From Candidatus Handelsmanbacteria bacterium (GTDB lineage: Bacteria > Latescibacterota > UBA2968 > UBA8231): a stretch of DNA of 42,543 bases. Below the pieces are notes generated by a model. That model did no database searches. It was not told where the DNA came from and saw nothing but the letters and a program-made list of their open reading frames with translations. A program made the position numbers and the translations under genes. This document shows, one piece after another, positions 7,839 through 16,896 of the stretch. The first letter of the stretch is position 1, and each line of letters opens with the position of its first letter. The stretch lies in NCBI GenBank assembly GCA_016867395.1, contig VGJS01000039.1:1-42543 (forward strand), written 5' to 3'.

Positions 7839-10073
7839 GTGCCGGGGAGCAGTCCCACCCCCCCGCCGGCCGCGCCCTCGCCCTGGATCGACGATCTGTG
7901 GGGCGGGCTGGCCGCCATGCTGGTGGCCCTGCCCTCCGCCATCGCCTTCGGGGTGCTGGTCTACACGGCGCTGGGCCCCGAATACGCCGGCCAGGGTGCC
8001 CTGGCCGGCATGCTGGGGGCCGCTGCCCTCGGTCTGGTCGCCCCCTTCTGCGGGCGGACCCCCGGCCTGATCTCGGCCCCCTGCGCGCCGGCAGCGGCGG
8101 TTCTCTCGGCGCTGGTGGCAGCCTTGCTTTCGGGCAAGGTCGGCGCTGGGATAAATCCCGCCGCCATCCCTTCCCTGCTGGCCCTGACCGCCCTGTTTTC
8201 CGCCGGTCTGCAACTCCTCTACGGCGTCTTGGGGGGCGGGCGGCTGATCAAGTACATCCCCTTCTCGGTGGTCAGCGGCTATCTCTCGGGGGTGGGGGTC
8301 CTCATCGCCCTGGGCCAGCTCCCCAAGCTCCTGGGCCTGCCGCCGGGCACGCACCTGGCCCAGGGCCTGGCCGCCCCGGAGTTATGGCAATGGCAGGGGC
8401 TCGTCGTCGGGTTGGTCACCATGGCGGTCACGGGGCTGGGGCCGCGCTTCACCCACAAGGTGCCGGCGGCCATCCTCGGCCTGGCCAGCGGCATCCTCGC
8501 CTATTTCGCCATCGCCCTGTTTTCCCCCCAGCTCCTGAGCCTGCACGGCAACGCCCTGGTGATCGGCCCCATCCCGGCCTCCGGCTCCCTGATCGGGGCG
8601 ATGACCGGCCGGATCAGCTCGCTGGGGGCGCTCGACCTGGCCTCGGTCGAGTTGGTGTTCTTCCCGGCCCTCACGCTTTCGATGCTCCTGTCCATCGACA
8701 CCATGAAGACCTGCGTGGTGCTGGGCACCCTGACCCGCCGCCGCCCCGACTCGGACCGCGAGCTGCGGGGCCAGGGCCTGGCCAACCTGGCCGCCTTTGT
8801 GGTGGGCGGGTTCCCGGGGGCCGGCACCACCGGCCCCACCCTGGTCAATGTGACCAGCGGCGGGCGGACCTGGCGCTCCGGCCTGATCGCCGGGGGGCTG
8901 GTGGTACTGGTCCTGCTCTTTCTGGGCCGGCTGATCGCCTGGGTGCCGGTGGGTGCTCTGGCCGGCATCCTCCTGGTGGTGGCCTGGCGGATGTTCGACA
9001 AGAGCCTGCTGCGGCTCTTGCGCACCCCGGCCGGCCGGCTGGACCTGGCGGTGATCGGGGCAGTGATCGCCGCCGCGGTGGCCATCGACCTGATCGCCGC
9101 CTTCGGGGTGGGGGTGGCCCTGGCGGTCGCCCTCTTCGTCCGCCACCAGATCCAGACCCCGGTCATCCGCCGCAAGCTCTCCCTCGACCAGTTCTCCTCC
9201 AAAACGCGGCGCCTCCCCGAGGAGCGGGCCATCCTCCGCGACCAGGGAAACCAGGGGGGCTACTGCGAACTCCAGGGACATCTCTTCTTCGGCACCACCG
9301 ACCAACTGCTCCTGCAACTGGAGCCTGAGCTGTCGGCCAGGCGCTACCTGCTCTTCGATCTGCGCCGGGTCCAGTCGCTCGACTACAGCGCCGCTCACCT
9401 CTTCCAGCAGTTGCAGCTCCAGCTCTCCGACCGGGGCGGGCGGCTGCTCTTCTGCGGCACGCCCTCGGGCCGGCTGGACAAGGGGGATTTCGGCCACTAC
9501 CTGACCGAGCTGGAAGATTCTGCCCTGGGAGGGGGGGTCCTGATCGCCGAGAACTTAGACAGCGCCCTGGAGTGGATCGAGGACCGGATTCTGGCAGCGG
9601 CGGGGGTGGCCAAGGGGGGGGAGGAAAAGCCGCTGGACCTGAAGGACATCTATCTTTTCCGCGAATTCGCCGCCTCCACCCTGGCCGCCCTCACTGCCTG
9701 CATGCGGGAGATGACCGTCCAGCCAGGGCAGCGGATCTTTTCGGTGGGTGATTCAGGGGACGAACTCTACCTGGTGCGGCGCGGCAGCGTGCGCATCCTG
9801 CTGCCCCTGGAAGGCGGCAAGCACCACCACCTGGCCACCCTGGGGAGCGGGGACTTCTTTGGGGAGATCGCCTTCCTCGACCACGGTTTCCGCTCGGCCG
9901 ACGTGGAGGCCAAGGAGACTACGGACCTGTACGTGCTCCACCGCGCCCAGTTCAACGCCCAGTCCCTGGCCGACCCCACCCTGGGGGTCCGGGTTTTCGC
10001 CCGCATCGCCCTCACGGTGGCCGAGCGCCTGCGCGAGGCGGATGCAACCATGCGGCTGCTGGAGGAGCGCTAG
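7839..10073 (+). CDS. SulP-family anion transporter with STAS and cyclic-nucleotide-binding domains
   Basis: The likely start is GTG 7839, 5 bp after GGGAGG; it gives 744 residues. About residues 15-430 form a SulP membrane domain. A STAS domain follows from about 465 (YCELQGHLFFG, then LFDLRRVQSLDYSAA), and a cyclic-nucleotide-binding domain from about 620. That last domain keeps the phosphate-binding cassette FGEIAFLDHGFRSADVEA, including the Arg-Ser-Ala that holds the cyclic phosphate. SulP proteins carry sulfate, bicarbonate or dicarboxylates. The fused sensor suggests gating by cAMP/cGMP-type ligands. The frame stays open upstream into the previous gene, but that is an overlap shadow. 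The TAG stop coincides with the edge of a MITE-like element. Confidence 0.9.
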   Translation: MPGSSPTPPPAAPSPWIDDLWGGLAAMLVALPSAIAFGVLVYTALGPEYAGQGALAGMLGAAALGLVAPFCGRTPGLISAPCAPAAAVLSALVAALLSGKVGAGINPAAIPSLLALTALFSAGLQLLYGVLGGGRLIKYIPFSVVSGYLSGVGVLIALGQLPKLLGLPPGTHLAQGLAAPELWQWQGLVVGLVTMAVTGLGPRFTHKVPAAILGLASGILAYFAIALFSPQLLSLHGNALVIGPIPASGSLIGAMTGRISSLGALDLASVELVFFPALTLSMLLSIDTMKTCVVLGTLTRRRPDSDRELRGQGLANLAAFVVGGFPGAGTTGPTLVNVTSGGRTWRSGLIAGGLVVLVLLFLGRLIAWVPVGALAGILLVVAWRMFDKSLLRLLRTPAGRLDLAVIGAVIAAAVAIDLIAAFGVGVALAVALFVRHQIQTPVIRRKLSLDQFSSKTRRLPEERAILRDQGNQGGYCELQGHLFFGTTDQLLLQLEPELSARRYLLFDLRRVQSLDYSAAHLFQQLQLQLSDRGGRLLFCGTPSGRLDKGDFGHYLTELEDSALGGGVLIAENLDSALEWIEDRILAAAGVAKGGEEKPLDLKDIYLFREFAASTLAALTACMREMTVQPGQRIFSVGDSGDELYLVRRGSVRILLPLEGGKHHHLATLGSGDFFGEIAFLDHGFRSADVEAKETTDLYVLHRAQFNAQSLADPTLGVRVFARIALTVAERLREADATMRLLEER

Positions 10074-10235
10074 GGCCTGTCTGAAAAGTCGCTTTTAGGC
10101 CCAAGCCCGAGCGAAAGCGGTGCGGGCAAGGCGCCCGAAGCAGGCGTATTGAACCTCAAATACGCCGAATGAGGGCAACGCAGAACGCGCCGCTTGCAGC
10201 CGGGCGACGCCAGAATGGAGTTTGCAGACAGGCCC
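10073..10235. mobile_element. 163-bp MITE-like element with perfect terminal inverted repeats
   Basis: GGGCCTGTCTG (10073-10083) and CAGACAGGCCC (10225-10235) are perfect inverted repeats. Including the flanks, the symmetry extends to 16 bp (CGCTAGGGCCTGTCTG). The flanking TA or CTAG is present on both sides, as expected for a TA/CTAG target duplication. Inside is a perfect 8-bp hairpin GGCGTATT/AATACGCC (10143-10166) and no credible protein. Size, ends and structure fit a non-autonomous element moved by an IS5- or IS630-type transposase elsewhere; the parent element is not in the window. The TAG stop of the SulP gene is built from the target TA plus the first G of the element. Confidence 0.8.
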
Positions 10236-10316
10236 TAGCGTTTCCCGGTCCGGCCTGCCCCGGAATAGGGCCTGCCACCTGCCGCAGCGCTGACCTGGCG
10301 ACTGCCCCGTACTCCC

Positions 10317-12161
10317 CTACGTCCTGCCGCTGCGCAGGGGATTGGCAGGTGAATAGGGCGTCGCCGGGGCGTTTCTGACCTTCAGCCAGGAGACATAGGG
10401 CGAGCCTCCCTCGCCGGCGCTGGCAAAGTCGCACAGGCGCAGCCGGCGGCCATCGGCGGCCTGGTACTCGGCCAGCACCTGGGTGGGCAGCCAGTCCTGG
10501 TTGGGCAGCAGCCGGCCTTTGGGGGCGCGGGCGTCCAGCTCGGGCAGGTCCTCGGGGTCCATCTCGTTGTGCCGGCGGTCGTAGGTCAGCAGCACCGGGC
10601 CGCGGTACACCGAGGTGCGGCCCTCGCATTCCCGTTCGCCGGCCCAGTAGTGCGGCGACATATCTAAATCCAGTTCGATCTTATCCCCCCGCTTCCACCT
10701 GCGGTCCAGTTTCAGGTACGCGCCGGGCTGCGCCCCGCGCAGGGTTTGGCCATTGAGGCGGACCCTCGTCCGGGCCGACCAGTAGGGGAGGCGCAGGTGC
10801 AGGGCGAATTCTGCGGCTTTGCCCGGGCTCACGCGCAGGTTGATCCGGCCGCTGCGCGGGTACTCGGTCTCCTGGGCCAGGCGCACTCGGCCCCAGGCCG
10901 TTTCGGCCTCCAGGGTCGAAGGTCCGTACCAGTTGAGGAAGAGCCCCTCCTCCCCCTGCATCAGGGCCCACTCGCCGATCAGCCCCAGGCCGCGCGGGCC
11001 GTTGACGCTGCAGCAGTTCAGCTCCGGGCTGCCTTCGCGGGCCTGGAAGACGATGTCGTGGGCGCTGGCTTTGCGCACCCCGTCCATGGGGGTGTTGTAG
11101 GTGACCCAGCGACCCGTGTGGGAGTGCAGGCCGAGGATGGAGTTGAGGGTAGCCAGTTCCAACTCGTCGGCCACCACCGAAGAGCCGGTGAGGCGCAGCA
11201 TCTCAGCGCTCATGGCGGCCCAGGCGATCGTACAGCAAGTTTCGATGGCCCCAGGGTGGTAGGGGTTGCCCTGGGCCTGTTCACCGGAGGAGAAGCCGCC
11301 GTTGTTGTGGCGGTCCAGCTTGGCGATGCTCCACCAGTGGTGCTCAAAGGCCCGGCGGCAGTCGTCGCGGCCAGTGAGCCAGTACAGCTCGGCCAGGCCC
11401 ATGATGGGGTGCAGGCTCTCCCAGCGCGGCTTGGGGGTCTGGAAGAACTCGCGGCCGTCCAGGCCGCTGCGCAGGTAGTCGCCGGCCAGGTGGCTGCCGT
11501 CGGGGGCGAGGGCGGCGAACTCCTCCAGGATCTGCAGGGCCATGTCCAGGTACGGCTGGGCTTTGGTGCGGCGGTAGAGCAGGCAGAGGGAATGGATCAG
11601 GGCCAGGTTCATCTCGGTGCTGCCGGTGTCCACCAGGCGCGGGGTCCGGGCGCCGAGGAATTTGTCGCAGCAGAGGTCGCCGATGCGCCGGGCGCAGGCC
11701 AGGGCCTGGCGGTCCCCACTCTCCTCATGCCACAAAAGCAGGCCCAGCATGACGTGGTAGTGACCCCAGGCGTCCCAGGTGAGCCCCTCCTGGCCCATGA
11801 CGTTGGGCGCCGCCCCGGTCAGGCGGTTGGCCCTTGGCCAGGGTCCCAAATACCCGTCCTCGGCCTGCAGCGACACCAGGTGTTTGACGAAGGCGGCGAT
11901 GCCCTCCCGCAGGGCGGGATCGGCGGTGAGGCGCAGGATCTGCACGGCGCTGGTCAGGTACTTGCCGGCAAACTCGCCTGCCCAGGGCACCAGGTTGCGT
12001 CGGGGCAGGCGGTCGCGGTCGCCGAAGATCTCCAGCATGGCCGGGTTGGCGCGGGGGGCCGGCCGCAACCACTGGTCGCTGACCCCTTGCAGGTACTCGG
12101 CCAGGTGGCCGCCAAAGGTGTAGGTGGTCTGGGCGAGGCGCTGGTGGCGGGGGGCGGGCAT
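10317..12161 (-). CDS. GH127-like (DUF1680) glycoside hydrolase, beta-L-arabinofuranosidase type
   Basis: 614 residues from ATG 12161, which has GGAGG six bases upstream. An earlier in-frame start at 12239 is less likely. The family's Zn-Cys catalytic site is visible: E307 and C309/C310 in AIETCCTIAW, and C383/C384 in LNCCSVNGPRG. The N-terminal part is an alpha/alpha barrel and the C-terminal third is beta-rich. GH127 enzymes use a cysteine nucleophile to cleave beta-L-arabinofuranosides, but many DUF1680 members have other substrates. No signal peptide is seen. The gene is divergent from tolQ and not obviously in an operon. Confidence 0.85.
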   Translation of the reverse strand: MPAPRHQRLAQTTYTFGGHLAEYLQGVSDQWLRPAPRANPAMLEIFGDRDRLPRRNLVPWAGEFAGKYLTSAVQILRLTADPALREGIAAFVKHLVSLQAEDGYLGPWPRANRLTGAAPNVMGQEGLTWDAWGHYHVMLGLLLWHEESGDRQALACARRIGDLCCDKFLGARTPRLVDTGSTEMNLALIHSLCLLYRRTKAQPYLDMALQILEEFAALAPDGSHLAGDYLRSGLDGREFFQTPKPRWESLHPIMGLAELYWLTGRDDCRRAFEHHWWSIAKLDRHNNGGFSSGEQAQGNPYHPGAIETCCTIAWAAMSAEMLRLTGSSVVADELELATLNSILGLHSHTGRWVTYNTPMDGVRKASAHDIVFQAREGSPELNCCSVNGPRGLGLIGEWALMQGEEGLFLNWYGPSTLEAETAWGRVRLAQETEYPRSGRINLRVSPGKAAEFALHLRLPYWSARTRVRLNGQTLRGAQPGAYLKLDRRWKRGDKIELDLDMSPHYWAGERECEGRTSVYRGPVLLTYDRRHNEMDPEDLPELDARAPKGRLLPNQDWLPTQVLAEYQAADGRRLRLCDFASAGEGGSPYVSWLKVRNAPATPYSPANPLRSGRT

Positions 12162-12254
12162 GGGGAACCTCCGGGTGTGAGGAAAGCGTCCTATGATAGG
12201 TCGGAGAGAATAATTAGCGCAATGAGACCCCTGGGGCAAGCGCCGGGTCCAGGC

Positions 12255-12283
12255 TTGTATAAATCAGGGCATAACCTTATCAT
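12255..12283 (+). promoter_or_regulatory. Candidate promoter for the tol-pal operon
   Basis: TTGTAT (12255-12260) and TATCAT (12278-12283) are separated by 17 bp in an A+T-rich stretch about 45 bp before tolQ, in the 166-bp gap between divergent genes. Only a moderate match to a sigma-70-type promoter. Confidence 0.4.
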
Positions 12284-12327
12284 TCAATAATCTAGTGTTA
12301 TAGATATAAGGTGGGGGAGGCGAAGCT

Positions 12328-12975
12328 TTGTCGGACAGTGTACTGACCCTCATTGCCGAATCCGGGCCCGTCGGCAAGGGGGTGATGTTGTTACTCTTGG
12401 TCTTTTCCGTAGTCTCCTGGGCCATCATGGTCCAGAAATATGCCGACTTCAAACGCATCCGGGAGGATTCGGCGGCCTTCATGAAGCTGTTCCACTCCGG
12501 GGCCGACGCCGCCGAACTCTACCGGCAGGCCAAAACCATGAAAACCACGCCGACGTGCGGGCTTTTCCTGGCCAGCTACGACCTGGTGTACCGGGGCCGG
12601 GGCTGGGGCGGGACCCGCGAAGACCTGTGGAAAGCGGTAGGGGGGGTGGCCAGCGACCTCTTGGGGCAGATCGAGAAGAATCTGGCCTTTCTGGCGACGG
12701 TGGGCAACGTGAGCCCCTTTGTGGGTCTGTTTGGCACGGTGTGGGGGATCATGGACTCCTTCCGCAGCATCGGCCTGCAGCGCTCGGCCAACCTGGCGGT
12801 GGTGGCCCCAGGCATCGCCGAGGCCCTGATCGCCACGGCCGCCGGCCTGGTGGCGGCCATCCCGGCGGTGATCGCCTACAATCATTTTCTCGGCCGTGTC
12901 GAGGCCACCCGGCGGGAGTTGGAGCGCTTCGCCGGAGAGATGATGGGCATGCTCCAGGGCGGCGGCCGGCCATGA
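12328..12975 (+). CDS. tolQ: TolQ/ExbB-family proton channel subunit
   Basis: 215 residues from TTG 12328, preceded by a strong GGGGGAGG. Three membrane segments are visible: near 15-35, then around the FVGLFGTVWGIM segment, and the IATAAGLVAAIPAVIAYN segment. These last two are the conserved channel-forming helices. With TolR it forms the proton-driven inner-membrane motor of the Tol-Pal system, which pulls the outer membrane in during division. The stop overlaps the tolR start (ATGA), so the genes are coupled. ExbB is the paralogous alternative, but the tolB/pal neighbours settle on TolQ. Confidence 0.93.
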   Translation: MSDSVLTLIAESGPVGKGVMLLLLVFSVVSWAIMVQKYADFKRIREDSAAFMKLFHSGADAAELYRQAKTMKTTPTCGLFLASYDLVYRGRGWGGTREDLWKAVGGVASDLLGQIEKNLAFLATVGNVSPFVGLFGTVWGIMDSFRSIGLQRSANLAVVAPGIAEALIATAAGLVAAIPAVIAYNHFLGRVEATRRELERFAGEMMGMLQGGGRP

Positions 12976-13400
12976 GCTTCGGCGGCGGGCGCAGCGGGCG
13001 GCGCACCCTCTCGGACATCAACGTCACCCCCCTGGTGGACGTGATGCTGGTGCTGCTGATCATCTTCATGATCACCGCCCCGGCCCTGCTCCAGCAGGTG
13101 GAGGTAAACCTCCCCAAATCGACGATGGGCCAGGCCGAAGGCAAAGAGGGGTTGACGATTACCGTCAAAGGCGCCGACGATATCCTCATCGATAAAGAAA
13201 AGGTCAACATCAAGGACTTCGATGCGAAGTTCGCCGCCGCCCGGGTGCGCCTGGGCGACCGGGGGGTAGTGTTTCTGCAGGGCGACGAGCAGGTGCCCTA
13301 TGGGCGGGTTATGGAAGTGATGGATCGGATCAAGGGGGCCGGCGTGGACCAACTGGGGTTGGTGGTGCAGGGGGTACCGGAAAAAAGCAAAGGCCGCTGA
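12972..13400 (+). CDS. tolR: TolR/ExbD-family motor protein
   Basis: 142 residues. The N-terminal anchor reads DINVTPLVDVMLVLLIIF, and D23 is the proton-carrying aspartate of the family. A periplasmic domain follows, with the C-terminal PYGRVMEVMDRIKGAGV pattern. It begins inside the tolQ stop codon and ends 7 bp before the next gene. Confidence 0.93.
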   Translation: MSFGGGRSGRRTLSDINVTPLVDVMLVLLIIFMITAPALLQQVEVNLPKSTMGQAEGKEGLTITVKGADDILIDKEKVNIKDFDAKFAAARVRLGDRGVVFLQGDEQVPYGRVMEVMDRIKGAGVDQLGLVVQGVPEKSKGR

Positions 13401-13407
13401 GGCGGGG

Positions 13408-14076
13408 ATGAAGAAGTCGGTGCTGATCTCGCTCATCGGGCACCTGCTGGCCCTGGCCAGTTTTGCCATCGGCTTCAGCCGCACCGGGCCGCCGCCCCCC
13501 CTGCCGAGCAAGGTCCACAGCGTCGATCTGGTGCGGCCGGTCGGGCAGCAGGACCGCAGCCGAAAGACCAAAGGGGAGAACAAACCCTCGCAGGCGGTGC
13601 CCAAGACCGAGACGGTCAAGACCAAGCAGCGCAGCGGCCAGAAGGTGGACACGGCGCCTTCCACCGAGGCCATGTCCCCCAAGGGCACCAAGAAGCCCGC
13701 CAAGACCGCCGCCAAGCAGCAGCCCAAGCCCGCGGTGCAGAAGGGGAGCAGCGGGCAGAACAAGGTTGCCGAAGGGCTGGCGCTGGACGCGGTTTTCGAT
13801 GACTACGATTATCTGGGGGACATGACGGGTCGGATCACCGATGCCTGGCGGCAGCCAGTGGTGGGCCCCCACTCGGGGGTATTGAAAACGACCATACTCT
13901 TTACTATCATAAGAGACGGGTCCGTGCTCGACGTGCAGGTGTGGGCGTCCTCGGGTGACAACACCTTCGACCGCTCCGCGCGCCAGGCGGTGGAAGAGGT
14001 GGACCCGCTGCCGGTTTTGCCAGAAGGGTTCAAGGGCGATCAGCTTGGGGTGTATCTGGACTTTACGGAAAATTAG
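13408..14076 (+). CDS. TonB/TolA-like energy-transducing protein with TonB C-terminal domain
   Basis: 222 residues with a short cytoplasmic MKKS, one membrane helix (about 5-22), a long basic Lys/Pro/Gln-rich linker (about 45-125) and a C-terminal TonB-type domain (about 135-222) with GRITDAWRQPV and VLPEGFKGDQLGVYLDF. Its place between tolR and tolB is that of tolA, so it probably links the TolQR motor to TolB/Pal across the periplasm. Whether to call it TolA or TonB cannot be decided from the domain alone. Confidence 0.85.
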   Translation: MKKSVLISLIGHLLALASFAIGFSRTGPPPPLPSKVHSVDLVRPVGQQDRSRKTKGENKPSQAVPKTETVKTKQRSGQKVDTAPSTEAMSPKGTKKPAKTAAKQQPKPAVQKGSSGQNKVAEGLALDAVFDDYDYLGDMTGRITDAWRQPVVGPHSGVLKTTILFTIIRDGSVLDVQVWASSGDNTFDRSARQAVEEVDPLPVLPEGFKGDQLGVYLDFTEN

Positions 14077-15397
14077 CGGGGCAGCGCTCGGTGGCCTGGG
14101 GCTGGTGTGGGCGGCCTGGGCCCAGACCCCCCCGGCCGCCGCGCCTGCCGACACCCAGGGCCTGCCCCCGGTGGTCCACCTCAGTATCAAGGGCAGCGGC
14201 CGGCTGCTGCCCTTGGCGGTGCTAGACATCTCCCGCGAGGGCGGGGACGCCGAGCTGGAGCAGCGGGCCAAGATGGTCTCCACCTTTCTGGGAGACGATC
14301 TGCGCAACTGCGGGCGCTTCGAGGTGCTGCGGGATTCGCTACAGGTGGACAGCACCGGTTTCGGTCCGGTGCTGGAGCGCTGGGGGGCGGCTGGGGCCCG
14401 GGCCCTGTTGCGGGGGGCCATGCGGCAGCGGGAAGGGCGGACCGAGCTTTTCGCCACCCTCTACCGGCTGCCCGACCAGCGGGTGCTGATCGCCAAGGGG
14501 TATCCGGTAGACCAGGGCCAGGCCCTGGAGGCGGCTCACCGGCTCAGCAACGACATTGTCTACGCCCTGACCGGGCAGCAGGGGATCGCCTTCACCCAGA
14601 TCGCCTTTGTCTCCAAGCGGCGGGGTGACAAAGAAGTTTATGTCATGGGGTACGACGGCTACGATCCGCGGCCGGTGACCAACGACCGGACAATCAACTA
14701 CTCGCCCGACTGGTCGCCCGATGGGAGGCAGTTGGTGTACTCGTCGATGCGCAACAGTGGCTGGCAGCTCTTCGCCGCCGATCTGGTGGCCGGGGTGAAG
14801 ACCCCGATCCGCACCCCTTCGTCTTCGAACACGGCGCCGACCTGGTCGCCCGACGGGCGGCGGGTACTGTTTGCGATGAGCGGCGAGGTCAGCACGGATC
14901 TGTACACCGTCACCGTGCCGGGGTGGCAGATACAGCGGCTCACCGATCACCCGGAGGTCGATTCCGAGCCGGCCTGGTCGCCCGATGGCCGGCAGATCGC
15001 CTTCACCTCGGACCGCACTGGGTCGCCGCAGGTGTATCTGATGAACGCCGACGGTTCGGACGTGCGGCGCCTGACCTGGGAGCCCGACGCGTACGAGGGC
15101 TCGCCGACCTGGTCGCCCGATGGCAAGCGCCTGGCCTTCGTGCGGCGGGGCTTCGACGGTTTCGACGTGGTTGTGGTCGAGTTGGAGGGGGGCACGCCGG
15201 TGCGCATGACCTCGGGAGGCAGCAGCGAGAACCCCTGCTGGTCGCCCGATGGGCTGCAACTGGCCTTCAGTTCCAACCGCACCGGCAACTATGAGATTTA
15301 CGCCATGAACTGGGACGGGAGCAACCTGCGGCGCCTCACCTATGGAGGCGAAAACGAGATGCCCGCCTGGTCCCCCTTTAAGGCTGGCACCCGGTAG
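14045..15397 (+). CDS. tolB: TolB beta-propeller protein
   Basis: 450 residues if it starts at TTG 14045, 32 bp inside the end of the preceding gene. That start gives a signal peptide (basic LRK, hydrophobic GAALGGLGLVWAAWA, then QTPP). No ATG gives a sensible N-terminus, so the start is uncertain. An N-terminal domain (about 40-190) precedes a six-blade propeller marked by five WSPDG repeats and one WSPF. TolB works in the periplasm and binds Pal and the TolA C-terminus. The overlap with the upstream gene implies coupled translation. Confidence 0.9.
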   Translation: MGCIWTLRKISGAALGGLGLVWAAWAQTPPAAAPADTQGLPPVVHLSIKGSGRLLPLAVLDISREGGDAELEQRAKMVSTFLGDDLRNCGRFEVLRDSLQVDSTGFGPVLERWGAAGARALLRGAMRQREGRTELFATLYRLPDQRVLIAKGYPVDQGQALEAAHRLSNDIVYALTGQQGIAFTQIAFVSKRRGDKEVYVMGYDGYDPRPVTNDRTINYSPDWSPDGRQLVYSSMRNSGWQLFAADLVAGVKTPIRTPSSSNTAPTWSPDGRRVLFAMSGEVSTDLYTVTVPGWQIQRLTDHPEVDSEPAWSPDGRQIAFTSDRTGSPQVYLMNADGSDVRRLTWEPDAYEGSPTWSPDGKRLAFVRRGFDGFDVVVVELEGGTPVRMTSGGSSENPCWSPDGLQLAFSSNRTGNYEIYAMNWDGSNLRRLTYGGENEMPAWSPFKAGTR

Positions 15398-15496
15398 GTC
15401 GGCGCGTCGATACTGAAAGGAGGCCATTCGCAAATGAGAATGCAGCATTCTTCCACTCACCGCACGTTCCTCATACCCTCACCGAAAGGATGCATA

Positions 15497-16108
15497 ATGA
15501 GCAAATCCACCCGTTTCACCAAGTTGATGCTGATCGGCAGCATTGCGGCGGCCAGCGTGCTGGCCTACGGCTGCGGCAGCAAACCCGTGCAGCAGGCCAT
15601 GCAGGGCGAGATGGACAAGGCCAAGGCCGAAGCCGAGGCCAAAGCCTTATCCGAGCGGATTAAGACCGAAGCCGAGGCCAAGGCCCTCAAGGCCAAGGAA
15701 GACATGGAGGCCAAGCTGAAACAGGACGCCGAGGCTGATGCGCGGATGAAGGCCGAAGCCGAGGAGCGGGCCGCCCGCAACTACGAGACCACCTACTTCG
15801 ACTACGACAAGGCCAATATCCGCGACGACCAGAAGGCGGGCCTGACGGCCAGCGCCGACAAGTTGAAGGCCAATGCGGATATCCAGGTGACCATTGAAGG
15901 GCATTGCGACGAGCGGGGCACCGCCGAGTACAATTTGGCTCTGGGCCAGAAGCGGGCTGACAGCGCCAAGGGTTTCCTGGCCAAGGCCGGGGTGGCCGCC
16001 GACCGCATCAAGACCGTCAGCCTCGGCAAGGAGCGTCCCGCCGACGCTGGCCACACCGAGGCGGCCTGGGCCAAGAACCGGCGCGTCGAGATCGTCGCCG
16101 CTCCCTAA
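15497..16108 (+). CDS. pal: Peptidoglycan-associated lipoprotein Pal with extended coiled-coil linker
   Basis: 203 residues from ATG 15497 (GAAAGGA 6 bp upstream), giving a signal ending in LAYGC with the lipid Cys at C26. An in-frame ATG at 15434 also has AGGAGG in front but would put 21 hydrophilic residues ahead of the signal. Residues about 35-90 form an Ala/Glu/Lys coiled coil that contains the near-repeat EAEAKAL twice. The OmpA-like peptidoglycan-binding domain follows, with [24 protein letters not shown] and KNRRVEIV. Typical Pal proteins lack so long a helical linker. It anchors the outer membrane to peptidoglycan and is the load moved by Tol. Confidence 0.92.
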   Translation: MSKSTRFTKLMLIGSIAAASVLAYGCGSKPVQQAMQGEMDKAKAEAEAKALSERIKTEAEAKALKAKEDMEAKLKQDAEADARMKAEAEERAARNYETTYFDYDKANIRDDQKAGLTASADKLKANADIQVTIEGHCDERGTAEYNLALGQKRADSAKGFLAKAGVAADRIKTVSLGKERPADAGHTEAAWAKNRRVEIVAAP

Positions 16109-16116
16109 GGTCCCGC

Positions 16117-16896
16117 ATGCGTTTAGGCACCTTGCTCTTGGGGTTGGTATGGCTAGGCGCGGCTGGTTGCGCCCAGCAGACCACCCTCAAGCGGATGCGT
16201 CTGGAAAACCAGGAACTGTCCAGGCAGATGGCTGCCCTGGACAGCCTCCTGCGCACTCGCGAGGTCGAAAGCGAAAGGCGGTGGATCCAAGGGTCCACGG
16301 ACAGCGACGACCTCAAGCGGCAGGTGCAGCAAGTGCAGGACCGGCTCGACAACGTGGCCAGGCGCCTGGCCGACCTGGCCAAGGACCTGGAAGCCGTGCG
16401 TCTTTCCAGCGGCGGCAAGGGGCGCCCCCCCGCGGGGCGCCCCGCCGCTGCGCCAGCCGACACCGACCGCTCCTCCTCGCCGGCCCTGCTGCTGGCCGAT
16501 CCCCTGGAACTGTACAACCTGGCCCGCGAGGACATGGAGGCCGGCAACTACGCCCTGGCCATTGCCGAGTTCACCCAGGTTCTTGACCATTTTTCCCAGT
16601 CCGAGGTGGCCGACAACGCCTGCTACTGGCTGGGCGAGTGTTATTACGCGCAGAAGGATTTCCCCCGGGCCGTCCAGACCTTCCAGCGACTGCTGAAAGA
16701 ATATCCCCAGAGCGACAAGGCGCCCGGGGGGTTGCTCAAGTTGGGCTACGCCCTGGCCGAACAAAAGGAACAGGCCAAGGCCGTGGCCACGCTGCGCGAG
16801 GTGATCGAGAAATTTCCCGAATCCCCCGAGGCCAAACTGGCCCGGGAAAAGCTTAAGATGCTGCCGCCCGCCAAAGCGGCGGGCAAGCGCCGGTGA
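16117..16896 (+). CDS. cpoB: CpoB/YbgF-like lipoprotein with coiled coil and TPR domain
   Basis: 259 residues. The signal ends in LGAAGC with the lipid Cys at C18; CpoB of enterobacteria is usually not lipidated, though many relatives are. A coiled coil (about 25-95) is followed by a Pro/Ala linker and TPR repeats (about 130-245) with the NLAREDMEAGNYALAIAEF and YWLGECYYAQKDF signatures. CpoB tunes Tol energy to cell-wall synthesis at division. It starts 8 bp after pal, the usual position. Its stop overlaps the next start (GTGA). Confidence 0.88.
   Translation: MRLGTLLLGLVWLGAAGCAQQTTLKRMRLENQELSRQMAALDSLLRTREVESERRWIQGSTDSDDLKRQVQQVQDRLDNVARRLADLAKDLEAVRLSSGGKGRPPAGRPAAAPADTDRSSSPALLLADPLELYNLAREDMEAGNYALAIAEFTQVLDHFSQSEVADNACYWLGECYYAQKDFPRAVQTFQRLLKEYPQSDKAPGGLLKLGYALAEQKEQAKAVATLREVIEKFPESPEAKLAREKLKMLPPAKAAGKRR

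Noticed and set aside
14700..15380. Repeated TGGTCGCCCGATGG at the DNA level
   Set aside because: It is explained by the WSPDG repeats of the TolB propeller.
16418..16450. GC palindromes (GGGGCGCCCC-like) that look like a hairpin
   Set aside because: They encode the Pro/Ala/Arg linker inside the cpoB-like gene and have no T tract.
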